A DNA stretch of 55,219 nt. Source: Cupriavidus campinensis. Lineage in GTDB: Bacteria; Pseudomonadota; Gammaproteobacteria; Burkholderiales; Burkholderiaceae. The stretch spans positions 1 to 55,219 of the forward strand of contig NZ_CAJPVH010000039.1 in assembly GCF_905397395.1 (NCBI RefSeq), in the 5' to 3' direction. The position numbers were made by a program, and so were the translations under genes. The notes under the pieces are model-generated. The model saw nothing but the letters and a program-made list of their open reading frames with translations. It searched no databases and was not told where the DNA came from. This document shows positions 8,680 to 17,774 of this stretch, one piece after another; the stretch's first letter is position 1, and every line of letters starts with the position of its first letter.

Positions 8680-8951
8680 ATCAAATCATAACTGCGCAAA
8701 AAAGCTCATCGCCGATTTACGGGATGGGGGTAAGGGGCTCAGAATGACCCGTTACCGTCATCGCGGTCTCGGCGCCTGCAAGGGCCGCTGTCGAAGTACG
8801 AAGAGACATTCACCTAGATGATGTCCTCTGTCGCTTGATGCACGGAGGGAATGCTCCGTCCCCGTTCCGTCGATATGCCTCGAAGCCGCTACCCTTGGAC
8901 TGCTGTGCTAGCTTTCGCAACCCGCCGGTTCGTTGGGCAGACAAGCAGATC

Positions 8952-10388
8952 ATGTCGTGGGATCATTTCCCCCGTAGCGATTGCGCAGTTCAATTGATCA
9001 AAAACTCTATAAAAGACAAGATGATTCGTGGTTATTACACCAGGGGGCAGCGCTATGAAATCGTCCCTCCATGGTTTGCAGCATTTCCAGGCGCAAACAC
9101 TTTTACAGTAATTGTCGGAAAAAACGGTACTGGAAAGAGTCGCCTGCTGCAGGGCGTAGTGGCGGAGATTCTTAAGGATCGGGTGCATCCAGATCTCTTT
9201 GACAGGGAAGAGCGCAGCATTGGCTTTCATAGCACCCGTCGCGAAGTCGAATGCGATGCGCTGCCCCAAAAGGTGATCTGCGTCTCAACCAGCCCTTTCG
9301 ACAAATTTCCCCTCATTCGACGCAGCGCAACTTCGCCCTACTACAGCTATCTTGGGCTGCGGGGGTTGCCCAGCCAACATCTCAGCACGGCATATATATC
9401 GCGCATTATTGGGGCACTAATTCGTTCCATGTCGAGCTCGCGGGAACGGGCGCGGAGCATTCACGAGGTGTTAAGTTATCTCGGCTACGACGGGTCGATG
9501 CTTTGCACCTTGTCTGTTGGCCTTTCGACGCGAGTGTACAACGAGCTTGTCTCATCGACGGATCTCGCGCATACCCTGCAGAACCTTTCCCCGTCCCTAT
9601 CGTTCGATGGAATGAACGCCAACCGCCAGCTCAGAGACGCCGACCCTAATTCAGTTCGGGAAGCCCTCGGCATATTGCAGAGGTGGAAGGCAAGCGCACG
9701 CAAGCCCAGAGTGGAAGTGCTCATGGACCGCCGCGGCGTGCACTGCGAGAGCGTTAGCGTCCATGAATTGATGATGCTCGTGCAGACTGGGTTGGCGCGC
9801 CTGCGCGACGTTGCGCTTCGCAAGGCTGATGAGCACGGGGGCGTCTTTAGGCTAACTGAAGCGAGTTCGGGCGAGCAGTCGGTCATCATGGGACTGCTTG
9901 GCATCGCGAGCGAAATTGAGGACGGCTCGCTGATCTGCATTGATGAACCGGAAGTCTGCCTCCATCCTGCGTGGCAAGAGCGCTACGTTCATCTTCTACT
10001 CGAAACTTTTGCTAGTCGGAAAGATTGCCAGTTCCTCGTCGCCACGCACTCACCTCAGGTTGTTGCCGAGCTGCCGCAGGCAAACTGCTTCGTAATGGAC
10101 ATGGCCGATGGCCAGGTGATAGGGACTGAGTCGCTCTCGCATCGATCCATCGATTTTCAATTGGCCAATGTGTTCGGTGCTCCGGGTCACAACAACGAAT
10201 ACCTCAACAGAACCGCGCTGAACTTGTTCTCCCGTGTGGCGAGCAACAAGCGATTCCAAGCATCAGATTTGCATGACATCACGATGCTAGAGGGCATACA
10301 CGACAACTTGCGCCTCGATGATCCACTTCGTGACTTGATTGCGGCGATTTCGGAAATGAAGGAGACATATGACCGCCGAGATCGCTAA
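8952..10388 (+). CDS. ptuA: Septu-type AAA/ABC-like ATPase PtuA
   Basis: 478-residue cytoplasmic ATPase of the RecF/OLD-like AAA_21 type. The Walker A is GKNGTGKS (56-63). The ABC-like signature is SSGEQS and the Walker B is LICIDEPE with D331 and E332. The H-loop is ATHSPQ. In the known Septu defence system PtuA is an ATPase that binds and controls the HNH nuclease PtuB. The next gene overlaps it by 20 bp and is an HNH protein of the expected size, which is the main reason for the call. The start is uncertain: the ATG at 8952 precedes SWDHFPRSDCAVQLIKN; upstream in-frame starts near 8835 encode sequence with no family look. Confidence 0.8.
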   Translation: MSWDHFPRSDCAVQLIKNSIKDKMIRGYYTRGQRYEIVPPWFAAFPGANTFTVIVGKNGTGKSRLLQGVVAEILKDRVHPDLFDREERSIGFHSTRREVECDALPQKVICVSTSPFDKFPLIRRSATSPYYSYLGLRGLPSQHLSTAYISRIIGALIRSMSSSRERARSIHEVLSYLGYDGSMLCTLSVGLSTRVYNELVSSTDLAHTLQNLSPSLSFDGMNANRQLRDADPNSVREALGILQRWKASARKPRVEVLMDRRGVHCESVSVHELMMLVQTGLARLRDVALRKADEHGGVFRLTEASSGEQSVIMGLLGIASEIEDGSLICIDEPEVCLHPAWQERYVHLLLETFASRKDCQFLVATHSPQVVAELPQANCFVMDMADGQVIGTESLSHRSIDFQLANVFGAPGHNNEYLNRTALNLFSRVASNKRFQASDLHDITMLEGIHDNLRLDDPLRDLIAAISEMKETYDRRDR

Positions 10389-11031
10389 CGCAATGGTTTT
10401 CGGCGAGGCGGAACGGCAGTCGATTGAGCAAATTCAGAGCTTCGTCGATTATTCTCATCATTCTTGGTCTGTTGATGAGCTCGAGACTGTTCGCTCTGCC
10501 ATCAGAGCCCACTATCGAAATGAACAGCGGGGGTTGTGTGCATACTGCCGCAATCCCGTCTCGCTGCAAAGTCCACAGAATTGTCATGTGGAGCACATCG
10601 CTCCGAAGTCAAAGTATCTTGGCTTCATGTTCGAGCCGAAGAACTTATGCGTCGTTTGCGCGGACTGCAACACGATCAAACGCGATCAGGAGGTGCACAA
10701 TGATGAGCCTGATACCGTGCAAAACGGTAGCAGGAGGCGGCAGTATCCGCGCTCATCGGCGGCATTCCGCATCGTCCATCCGCATTTTGATCGATGGGAT
10801 GATCACATCGAGCGCTTCGGCAAGTACTACTGTGATAAATCTGCGAAAGGACATTTCACCATTGGTGCCTGTATCTTGAACCGGCAACTTCGCCAGTTCG
10901 GCTGGGAGCCCGCAATCATCGATGATGCGGCAATCCGTGAGCTTATGAACGAGTACTTAAACCTTGCCGATCCAGCGGTACAGACCTCTGTTCTGAATCG
11001 ACTGATGAGACTGATGATCCAGCTACAGTGA
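10369..11031 (+). CDS. ptuB: Septu-type HNH nuclease PtuB
   Basis: 220-residue HNH endonuclease. C57 and C60 (CAYC) form the first zinc knuckle, HVEHIAPKS (H73, E75, H76) the catalytic strand, then NLCVVCADCN gives the Asn and the second Cys pair; all elements of a zinc-stabilised beta-beta-alpha-metal fold are present. GGAG lies five bases before the ATG. It overlaps ptuA by 20 bp, so the two are translationally coupled. Septu is thought to degrade nucleic acid when phage infection changes the ATPase state. No reverse transcriptase or retron RNA is seen beside it, so this is a plain two-gene Septu rather than a retron-associated one. Confidence 0.85.
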   Translation: MTAEIANAMVFGEAERQSIEQIQSFVDYSHHSWSVDELETVRSAIRAHYRNEQRGLCAYCRNPVSLQSPQNCHVEHIAPKSKYLGFMFEPKNLCVVCADCNTIKRDQEVHNDEPDTVQNGSRRRQYPRSSAAFRIVHPHFDRWDDHIERFGKYYCDKSAKGHFTIGACILNRQLRQFGWEPAIIDDAAIRELMNEYLNLADPAVQTSVLNRLMRLMIQLQ

Positions 11032-11835
11032 GATACCTGCCCCGTCTCGGGCGCCTATGTTGATCACCCAGGACGAGCGCAAGGTTGTCATCAATAGATG
11101 CGTATTCCTATGAGGAACAGGAGGGGGCGCTCACCTTCGTGACGCTTTTTGCGATGGGCCCAGGCGATATCGAGCGATGAAGACTCCAGAGGCCTAAGGT
11201 GTCTTTTCGCCAATCTCGGCCGCCAGTAGCATTTGTGCGGCCATCGCTTTCCGACCCAAAGCGGGTTCCAGTGTCTTGCCCTCAGCATTGGTCCGTGCAA
11301 GCGAGGGGACACCTGACAATAGTTGCTAACACGTTGAAGATTTGAAACGGGGGAAGCGTCATGCCTATCGCTATCCGTTTGGACTAGAGCTAGACCAAGG
11401 CACTAACAAAAAGGATGGGCGCGGATGCCAAACAGCAAACCGTCGGGCCGACGCAGAGGTACTGGATCATGAATCCTTGGGGATTCTGCCTGTCAGCGAC
11501 ATCGCGCACCGTCGGTCCAGCCGCGGCACAGCCCAGCCGGCGAGAGGTGCCTTGTCCAATTCTACTGCTCTGGTGCGCACCAGGCCATGTGGGCGGAGTG
11601 TCTGCCACAATCTACGATACCGGAATGCTCAGCCTTTGACGTCGCTGGATTGGCCCTCCCGCTTCGAGGCTGCATCAACCAGCCGACGCGACACACCAGA
11701 GATTGCAGGAGCAGTTTGTGCAATCTCCTTGTGCCTCAAAAGACAGTGTGTTGCGGCACTTGCATGTGCAAAACGAATCTCCGTCACGACTGGGCGACAG
11801 GCCCGTGCGACTGGTTTGGGCTGGATGCTGGTGCC
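11032..11835. other. 800-bp stretch without a convincing gene
   Basis: Open frames here (for instance 11342-11869 plus, 11390-11608 minus) have irregular residue composition, no recognisable motif and mostly no ribosome site. A 74-codon frame from ATG 11415 is the least unlikely. The stretch probably holds decayed DNA between the Septu operon and the membrane-protein gene. No hairpin with a U-tract was seen after ptuB. Confidence 0.4.
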
Positions 11836-12198
11836 TTACCGAGACGCTCGCTTGTGGGCCGTGAAATAAAAATAGAGTAGACCAACGGGTGCAATGAAGA
11901 TGGCGAATCCCCAACAAATCGCCATGGTCATGTACTTGGTGATGAGCATCAAGATGGCGTTCACAAAGAATACATTCTCGCCAAGGACATATCCGATGAC
12001 GCTTTCGTAGACGAACCTCGAGTATGGGTATAGCAACGAGCTAATCGCCATAAACATCGCCATCAGAAGCGGCATTGGGCTGCTGCTATGACTCCATGCA
12101 AAGAGAAAGATGGCGGGGAAGATGAGGGAAAAAAGAAAGTGGCGGATGTAAGTTTTCAGAGAAAGTCCGCCGAACGATTTTACGAGTGCCGGGTGCAT
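11836..12198 (-). CDS. small polytopic membrane protein, unrecognised
   Basis: 120-residue very hydrophobic protein with about three to four transmembrane helices (roughly residues 18-35, 40-57, 65-95 and 95-113), a basic C-terminus (HKRASR) and an aromatic-rich core. The ATG at 12198 has a nearby GAGG on the minus strand. I do not recognise a family; small immunity or toxin-type membrane proteins can look like this, but nothing here proves it. It is isolated between gene-poor stretches in the island, on the strand of the transposition genes, but about 450 bp beyond tniQ. Confidence 0.55.
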   Translation of the reverse strand: MHPALVKSFGGLSLKTYIRHFLFSLIFPAIFLFAWSHSSSPMPLLMAMFMAISSLLYPYSRFVYESVIGYVLGENVFFVNAILMLITKYMTMAICWGFAIFIAPVGLLYFYFTAHKRASR

Positions 12199-12381
12199 GT
12201 GTCCTCAACAGAAGGTTTAGCTATAACGCGAACTTCAGGTAAGAACGGTAATACGGCGCTTTCTAGCAACAAATTAACCCTGCGATAGTAGGGCATAGCT
12301 GGTGCCACTCAACTCGATGTTGTGCTGGCGATGTGGCCAGCGCTCGGGTACTCTGTATGAATACCCTCAAGAGTACTCGCT

Positions 12382-12633
12382 ATGGCCACCAGTCTCCTTG
12401 CCAAATACATTCTCAGCGAAAAATTCCACCGCGCGGCATGCGAAGGAGTTCGTGAGGCCGTTGCACGCACGCGAGCAGCAGGTTTAGAACCGGCTGGCAC
12501 CGCCGGAGCAAAGGGATCTTTCCGGCTCACTAAAGTGACAACAATCGAAGGTCCGCCTCTGAAAGTTACCGTCATCGAAGGGGAAAATCTAGAGCAATGG
12601 CTCAAGGCCCGACGAGAGAAGCGAAGTCAATAG
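12382..12633 (+). CDS. small soluble protein, unrecognised
   Basis: 83 residues, helical N-terminus (LLAKYILSEKFHRAACEGVREAVARTRAAG) then a predicted beta segment (FRLTKVTTIEGPPLKVTVIEGENLEQWL) and a basic end. The composition and regular secondary-structure pattern suggest a real gene. It is convergent with tniQ, ending 20 bp from the tniQ stop, so it would be the first cargo gene if the transposon extends leftwards. Only a weak ribosome site is seen. Function unknown. Confidence 0.5.
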   Translation: MATSLLAKYILSEKFHRAACEGVREAVARTRAAGLEPAGTAGAKGSFRLTKVTTIEGPPLKVTVIEGENLEQWLKARREKRSQ

Positions 12634-12652
12634 GGCCCTTTAAGCACATGCC

Positions 12653-13612
12653 TCAGAAGTCCAAGCACTCTTGAATTTGAAGGGAGGGGCTTTTCCTCGA
12701 TGTTCTCGCACTGTTCTCCCTAAATGCCACCTCAAATGCAGAGCGGACAAACGGGCTGCAATCGGGCAGGAACTCTGCAAAACACCGGCGCATCATCCGC
12801 CTTATTCGTATAGCGTCAGATGTTGCGTCTGGTTTACTAGCTCGAACGACCGCCACTTCGATCTCTTGGATGAAGCCTCTCGGCCAATCGGAGAGAAGAG
12901 AAAGGATTTCCCCCGTAATAAAGCCTCTGGACAAACGCCGCGCACCCTGAAGGCTCATCCGCCCAAATTGCGGGTAAAAGATGTCCCCCAAGAAGTACAG
13001 CGTACGGAGCATCCTCTCCACAGGTTCGTTTGCCAATAACCTGAGTCCAACTGCCAAATTTTCCGGCACATCCCGGAGCCTTCCTCCGTCGAGGATCGAC
13101 GCCAACGCGACCTCGCCGGCACTGGCCTCCTTTGACGAAAGCAAGTCTGTGCCACATATGCAATGCACCACCCGTGCGCATGGATCCGTATCGACTGGAC
13201 GCCCGCAAGCGGGACATGCACAGTAGAGTCGAATTCGATGCTTAGGGCAGCAGGTAAAAAGTTGGCATGCCCAGATCCCCTTTTGATATCCGTCTTCCTG
13301 CATACATCTCATGCACTTGGGGAAGCGTTGCCGAGACACCAGTAGATGCTCGGGAAGCATCAAGCGGCCAACATGACAAAAGTAGCGTCCCAAGTAATCA
13401 ACCTTCCATAAGCCGCTGAGTTGGGTCGCCTCATCGGGCAGGATTCTGAAATGCTCGGACAATCGTCCAACGTCTGCTTGCATGGGACGATGGTTGATGC
13501 CGGTAGCGGCCAACAAAACCCGCTCGTCTATCCCATTCTCCGTGGCGACTCGACTGACGTAGCCATAAATCCACTCTTCCTCAATTGGCTTCACACGGAT
13601 CAACACTCTCAT
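12653..13612 (-). CDS. tniQ: TniQ family transposition protein
   Basis: 319-residue TniQ/TnsD-family protein, the target-selection partner in Tn5053/Tn7-like transposition. The N-terminal zinc-binding part is clear: CMRCMQEDGYQKGIW and later CCPKH, CPACGRP and CICGTDL give four paired cysteine positions in residues about 115-175. The C-terminal half is helical and basic. The length is at the short end, closer to TniQ than to full TnsD (about 500). It overlaps tniB by 32 bp (13581-13612) and has GGAGAG five bases upstream of the ATG. It is the last gene of the minus-strand transposition operon. Confidence 0.85.
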   Translation of the reverse strand: MRVLIRVKPIEEEWIYGYVSRVATENGIDERVLLAATGINHRPMQADVGRLSEHFRILPDEATQLSGLWKVDYLGRYFCHVGRLMLPEHLLVSRQRFPKCMRCMQEDGYQKGIWACQLFTCCPKHRIRLYCACPACGRPVDTDPCARVVHCICGTDLLSSKEASAGEVALASILDGGRLRDVPENLAVGLRLLANEPVERMLRTLYFLGDIFYPQFGRMSLQGARRLSRGFITGEILSLLSDWPRGFIQEIEVAVVRASKPDATSDAIRIRRMMRRCFAEFLPDCSPFVRSAFEVAFRENSARTSRKSPSLQIQECLDF

Positions 13613-14618
13613 CGTTGCTCTCCATGTTTACGAGTTTGGCGAGACGCTGCAATGTCTTGTTGCTGATCCGAGACCCGCCCTCCAAGGTTGTCACGTAGAC
13701 TGCCCTTCCCAAAACTCGCTTAAGCTCCCTGAGGTTACCTGACGTAATCCTGTGCAGCATTGATGCGGTGTGCGGCTGAGCAAGATCACTCGTTTCTGGC
13801 AGGGGCAATGCCTTGTCCAACGCGACAAGAAGCTGTCGCCACGTGGCATCCAACTTGTACTCGTATAGGTGCAATCTACCGGGAAAGCGACTACGAAGCT
13901 GCGAGTCGCGATCGAATGCGGCATCCAGTACGGGGAGGGCGAAGAAGCCCATTGGTATGCGCGTGACGTCATGGAGAATCTTCAGGAAATCTCCCGCCAC
14001 CCCCATCAATCTTGCCTCGTTCTTGCGAGGACCAGACGTGAGCGTCAGATGATGCGCCTCGTCTATGAGCAACAGCCGTGTCTCGCAGGCTGCAAGCGCT
14101 CGCACGATGGTTGACCTTGCATCTAGCTGATCAAGACTTGGCATCCAAAGATCATTGCCAAGCGCCCTCATAATCATTTGCGCAATGCCTCTGGGCGTCG
14201 GACGCTCCGGCAGCTTGATCTCAACAACGGTTCGCTTTGACACGAAGTACGAATCTTCCTCCGGAAATCGGCGCTTGATGTATTCCAACAAGGCGCTCTT
14301 GCCAGTCCCACCTTCTCCTGTCACACAAAATCCACCAGGGAACGGCACACGTCCCGCCGCGTCGACAAGGAGTGTCACGCACTCATCAATCATTTTTACC
14401 TGCGGTGTGCGCACGACTACCTTAAATACGAACTCCTCACGGTCCGACGCACTACCGTTCAGCGCCAACTCCCTTTCGCGCGCCGTTGAAATCTTGCGAG
14501 TGTTATTGTTCAATCGAAGATCCAATAGTCCCGAACCGAGTTCCTTCATCATGCGGCTAACCTTTGGTAGTTTTCGAACTACGTCATAGCTTCCAATCGA
14601 GCTCTGGAATCCCTTCAT
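13581..14618 (-). CDS. tniB: TniB/TnsC-type transposition ATPase
   Basis: 345-residue AAA+ ATPase regulating the transposase and linking it to the target. Walker A GEGGTGKS at 101-108, Walker B LLLIDEAHH with D186 and E187, and sensor-like residues further on (PMGFFALPVLDAAF). The N-terminal about 60 residues are basic and less conserved. The size matches TniB (about 300) or a short TnsC. It lies between the DDE transposase (54 bp upstream) and tniQ (32-bp overlap). An AGGTG ribosome site precedes the ATG at 14618. Confidence 0.85.
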   Translation of the reverse strand: MKGFQSSIGSYDVVRKLPKVSRMMKELGSGLLDLRLNNNTRKISTARERELALNGSASDREEFVFKVVVRTPQVKMIDECVTLLVDAAGRVPFPGGFCVTGEGGTGKSALLEYIKRRFPEEDSYFVSKRTVVEIKLPERPTPRGIAQMIMRALGNDLWMPSLDQLDARSTIVRALAACETRLLLIDEAHHLTLTSGPRKNEARLMGVAGDFLKILHDVTRIPMGFFALPVLDAAFDRDSQLRSRFPGRLHLYEYKLDATWRQLLVALDKALPLPETSDLAQPHTASMLHRITSGNLRELKRVLGRAVYVTTLEGGSRISNKTLQRLAKLVNMESNDESVDPCEAN

Positions 14619-14672
14619 CGACGAACACCTGGCGGGCCGCTGATGGCGGGTTGTAGCTCCTCGCCGGCGTCG

Positions 14673-16652
14673 TCATATCTCCCAGTCCAGCTCAGGCAAA
14701 ACTGCCTCCGGCAGCAACATGTTAGACACCGGGGTAGAAAGCTGCCCATGCGGCAACGGCGCGATCGAGTTGTGCTCCGCGTCCAACGTTCGCATAGATG
14801 TTATGTTTGCAGCCCTCGCCAATCTCACTTTTGTCTTGGTTTCTTTGACTGCGAGCGCTTCTCGGATTTCGTACTGCAATACTTCCTTAAACTTGCGCAA
14901 TACCTTGGGACGACCAGCGTCGCTCCCCGCCTTCTCCTTTGCCAACTGTCGAATGAGCTTATGCTGGTAGACGGTGAGTCCAGATGCATACTGCTGGTCT
15001 GTGCACGGGACTTGTATGTACCGTCTTTCGTCCGGATGTAGCACGTAGACCGAACCAATGTCATTGAACGACATTCGACACTGCACGCTCCTGCTTCCGT
15101 ATCGCTTAAACATTGCGTTGAGCTCTCGACTCCCGAAGCAGAGTCTGTCCCTGCGGATACCCTCGTTGCTTAACGTCCCGTCAAACGGGAGGCCAAGCTT
15201 GATTCGGATCTCGGCTGGATCAATCGGAAACCGCGGAGGTATGTCTCTCTCGAGCTCGGTCCACGCCTCCAAGGGTGAAAGGCCGGTCCGTGAATTGGGT
15301 GTCGCGTTGTGTTCATCGACCACCCATTTGTGCAACAAGAAGACAAAGGTACTGAACCGAATCGCCGCGTGCTTGTACGGATCGTAGTCCCCTCTCCGCT
15401 GAATGGAACCGAACGTCCGGCCTGGCATCGCCTCAAACAGTGACTGCTCCATCGTGGCAAAGAAGCGCTCAATGGATGGCTTGTGCCATGGAGTCCGCCG
15501 CTCGCACCACTCCGGATAAGCGTTTAGATCGTTAAGCATCGTCGCACAACGGTCACTGGCGAAATCGGCACCGCGATCCATGACATAGGTCCGCGCACGA
15601 CCATGCGAAGGCCAAGGATTCTCCAGCTCGGGCCATATTTCGTAGGCCTTCTTATGGTCAAGGAGGGAGTGTGCAAGTGCACCTGATATGCACTCGAGGC
15701 CTGAAGGGGCGAAACTGACGTAGAAGCCAAGCCCGATGGAGCTCTTTCTCTCTTTGATTGCCGTAATCTTCGGTCGCCCCAGAGGCAGCATCGCGCGGTC
15801 ATCAATAACAAATAGATTGATCTCTGAGTGATCAATCTCAGCGTAATCCATGAGGCGATCGGCCTCCATCTTTCCTCTGACCATATGAAACTCGGCCCGT
15901 GCAGCGTTGTATCCGCGCCTAGCAACCGCGACGTCGTATGCGTTCAAATTGCTGGTGTGCCTGTAAAACGTCCTCTCCGACATCACTGGATGGATCGGCA
16001 TATGCAGGGCAGCGCGTTCCTTATTTTCGTTGGCAGTGAGAAGTCGATAGGTTCGGTACGACCCTCTGACGGATCCTCCCTCCCGCCTAAGATAGATCTC
16101 CCGCAGTGCCTGATCGGCCATTTCGAGCGCTGCTGCACTCCGCGGTGGCCGCTTTCGCGGCCAGGCAGATTTTGACGCCAGCACCGCGGGTTCGTTGTCG
16201 GCCTCTTGGTATTGCTTCATCCAATAACTCACGGTCGATGCGCCCGGCGGTCTTCGGTCTCCAATGTCCTTTGCAGTGAGGTAGATCACGTGCTCCAACA
16301 TTCGGAGCTGACCTCGCGTAGCGCCATGCCGCACGGACGCCCGCACATATGCCAACTTCCGCTGAAGATCTCTTTGCCAGCGCTCAGGGAGATCGCTCAA
16401 TGGAGCCGGAAACGATTTGGTGTCAGACTTCGTCTCGTACCGAATCTCCGATTCACTAACGAATGCTGGAACGATATCCACTTCACCGCTCGCATATGCC
16501 TCAAAGAACTTCTGCACGGTAGTCGTGTAGATTCTCCCGCTAGCGATGCTCTCAAAATGAACATCGTCACCGGCGCACGATAGAAATTGGTAGACATCGT
16601 CTCCATTAATACGGACAAGAAGTCCTTTCCCCAGGATTGGAAGCATACTCAT
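14673..16652 (-). CDS. tniA: TniA/TnsB-type DDE transposase
   Basis: 659-residue transposase of the Mu/Tn7/Tn5053 group, which joins transposon 3' ends to target DNA. The catalytic triad is visible: D274 in YAEIDHSE, D359 in YVMDRGADF, and E395 in KPSIERFFATME, giving a DD(35)E spacing. N-terminal helix-turn-helix DNA-binding regions precede it (about 90-200), and a Mu-type C-terminal beta-barrel plus a tail for TniB contact follow. The ATG overlaps the last codons of the TnsA-like gene by 4 bp, with GGAGGATG upstream, so the two are coupled. Confidence 0.9.
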   Translation of the reverse strand: MSMLPILGKGLLVRINGDDVYQFLSCAGDDVHFESIASGRIYTTTVQKFFEAYASGEVDIVPAFVSESEIRYETKSDTKSFPAPLSDLPERWQRDLQRKLAYVRASVRHGATRGQLRMLEHVIYLTAKDIGDRRPPGASTVSYWMKQYQEADNEPAVLASKSAWPRKRPPRSAAALEMADQALREIYLRREGGSVRGSYRTYRLLTANENKERAALHMPIHPVMSERTFYRHTSNLNAYDVAVARRGYNAARAEFHMVRGKMEADRLMDYAEIDHSEINLFVIDDRAMLPLGRPKITAIKERKSSIGLGFYVSFAPSGLECISGALAHSLLDHKKAYEIWPELENPWPSHGRARTYVMDRGADFASDRCATMLNDLNAYPEWCERRTPWHKPSIERFFATMEQSLFEAMPGRTFGSIQRRGDYDPYKHAAIRFSTFVFLLHKWVVDEHNATPNSRTGLSPLEAWTELERDIPPRFPIDPAEIRIKLGLPFDGTLSNEGIRRDRLCFGSRELNAMFKRYGSRSVQCRMSFNDIGSVYVLHPDERRYIQVPCTDQQYASGLTVYQHKLIRQLAKEKAGSDAGRPKVLRKFKEVLQYEIREALAVKETKTKVRLARAANITSMRTLDAEHNSIAPLPHGQLSTPVSNMLLPEAVLPELDWEI

Positions 16653-17596
16653 CGCACATCCTCCAGTGCATGTCGTGAGCCAATCGCATCAATGCGCCGG
16701 CGTTGAGCCTGCCGATCTCCGCCGGCACCTCTCGATTGACGACGAGCGGTTTTGTCAGGGAATCCTCCAACAAAGTCGAAGCCGGACCGAACCATATCGA
16801 CCGGTCGTACAGACGCCTGAGGCGGAGGTGGCCATTTACCAGCCGGTCCACTTCCCAGAAGTGCCTCCTCCAGAGCAGCATTGCACCGGCTTGCAGCGAA
16901 AGTTGCTTCATACGTGATCCCAAAGCCGGGGCGCGGCTGCGAAACAAGGACGGAAGATCTGCTGTACGGGACATCCATTTCCAGGAAGAGCCTTCGATGT
17001 GCGATGAGGCAGAGGATCTCGTACGCTTCCGCGCCTGATGCACACATCAGATCCTCCACGGTGCATCCGTCAATCGGCGTGGCCTGGATGAGTTCGATTG
17101 TTCTATCGGCTGCGACCTCGTGGCCGAGGTATCGCTGAAGTAGTGCCACATTTCGTCGTTTGTCATCGCTGCCGATTTCAGCTTCGGTGGCAAACTCCAA
17201 TCGCAGTGCCTGAGCGTGAAGTGAACGTGCGATCTGCAGGTACTCGTCGGCCTTTCGTTGCAGGATGTCGTAGGGCTTGATTTCCAGCAAGCACTGCGTT
17301 GAAGCCGATACGACGTAGACATCCGGTGTATAGGTACGATGGCCTTGAACTTTGAATACTGGCAATCGGTACGGCTGGGTGTACAGGGCGTGTACGTCGT
17401 GACAAAGGAACAAGGTGAGGAGAATGTTTCTCTCCAACTTGGATTCCCACTCCATTGGATACGGACAGAGTGCCGGAAGGCGAAACTCGCCCGTGATCCG
17501 TGTTGGTCTGGATCGACGTATCAACCTCGCCGGCTGGGTCGGCGGCGACAGGACTGCTGGGCCGAGGGCGAGCCCTCGCTGCGTTTGTGAAGGCAT
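16649..17596 (-). CDS. tnsA: TnsA-like endonuclease of Tn7-like element
   Basis: 315-residue protein with the TnsA restriction-type catalytic core: E51 in WESKLERN, D92 in TYTPDVYV and K107 in CLLEIKP, the E...D...ExK arrangement of TnsA. TnsA cuts the 5' ends so that the element moves by cut-and-paste. The C-terminal about 150 residues would contact the transposase and TniB. The ATG at 17596 (start MPSQTQRG) is preferred; a frame open to 17878 upstream is Ser/Arg-rich and runs through the palindrome at 17608-17641. The presence of TnsA separates this module from Tn5053/Tn402, which lack it. Confidence 0.8.
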   Translation of the reverse strand: MPSQTQRGLALGPAVLSPPTQPARLIRRSRPTRITGEFRLPALCPYPMEWESKLERNILLTLFLCHDVHALYTQPYRLPVFKVQGHRTYTPDVYVVSASTQCLLEIKPYDILQRKADEYLQIARSLHAQALRLEFATEAEIGSDDKRRNVALLQRYLGHEVAADRTIELIQATPIDGCTVEDLMCASGAEAYEILCLIAHRRLFLEMDVPYSRSSVLVSQPRPGFGITYEATFAASRCNAALEEALLGSGPAGKWPPPPQASVRPVDMVRSGFDFVGGFPDKTARRQSRGAGGDRQAQRRRIDAIGSRHALEDVR

Positions 17597-17607
17597 GACG
17601 TCTCCCT

Positions 17608-17641
17608 GCCTTTGTCTTGACTCAATGGTCAAGACAAAGGC
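17608..17641. promoter_or_regulatory. perfect 14-bp inverted repeat upstream of tnsA
   Basis: GCCTTTGTCTTGAC (17608-17621) and GTCAAGACAAAGGC (17628-17641) are exact reverse complements around a 6-bp spacer, starting 12 bp upstream of the tnsA ATG. A second, shorter dyad (GCCGCCT...AGGCGGC) follows within 30 bp. It is likely an operator for the transposition operon, or paired transposase sites near the element's right end. Confidence 0.6.
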
Positions 17642-17774
17642 ATACGTGCCGCCTTGCCGGACGAGGCGGCTTGACATGCTTAGCCGGGGAGACAATACTG
17701 AAGGTGCTATCCGGTCAGTGTCCCACTGGCCAAGCGGCGGGAATGCTTCTACGGTGTTCTCGCCGTTTTCTTTC

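Noticed and set aside
8952..11031. Retron with PtuAB effector.
   Set aside because: No reverse transcriptase gene and no msr/msd-like inverted repeats near the pair.
11342..11869. 175-codon open frame on the plus strand.
   Set aside because: Irregular composition, no ribosome site and no recognisable segment; treated as non-coding.
12653..17596. CRISPR-associated transposon.
   Set aside because: No cas genes, repeat-spacer array or guide-like repeats are seen near the tns/tni genes.
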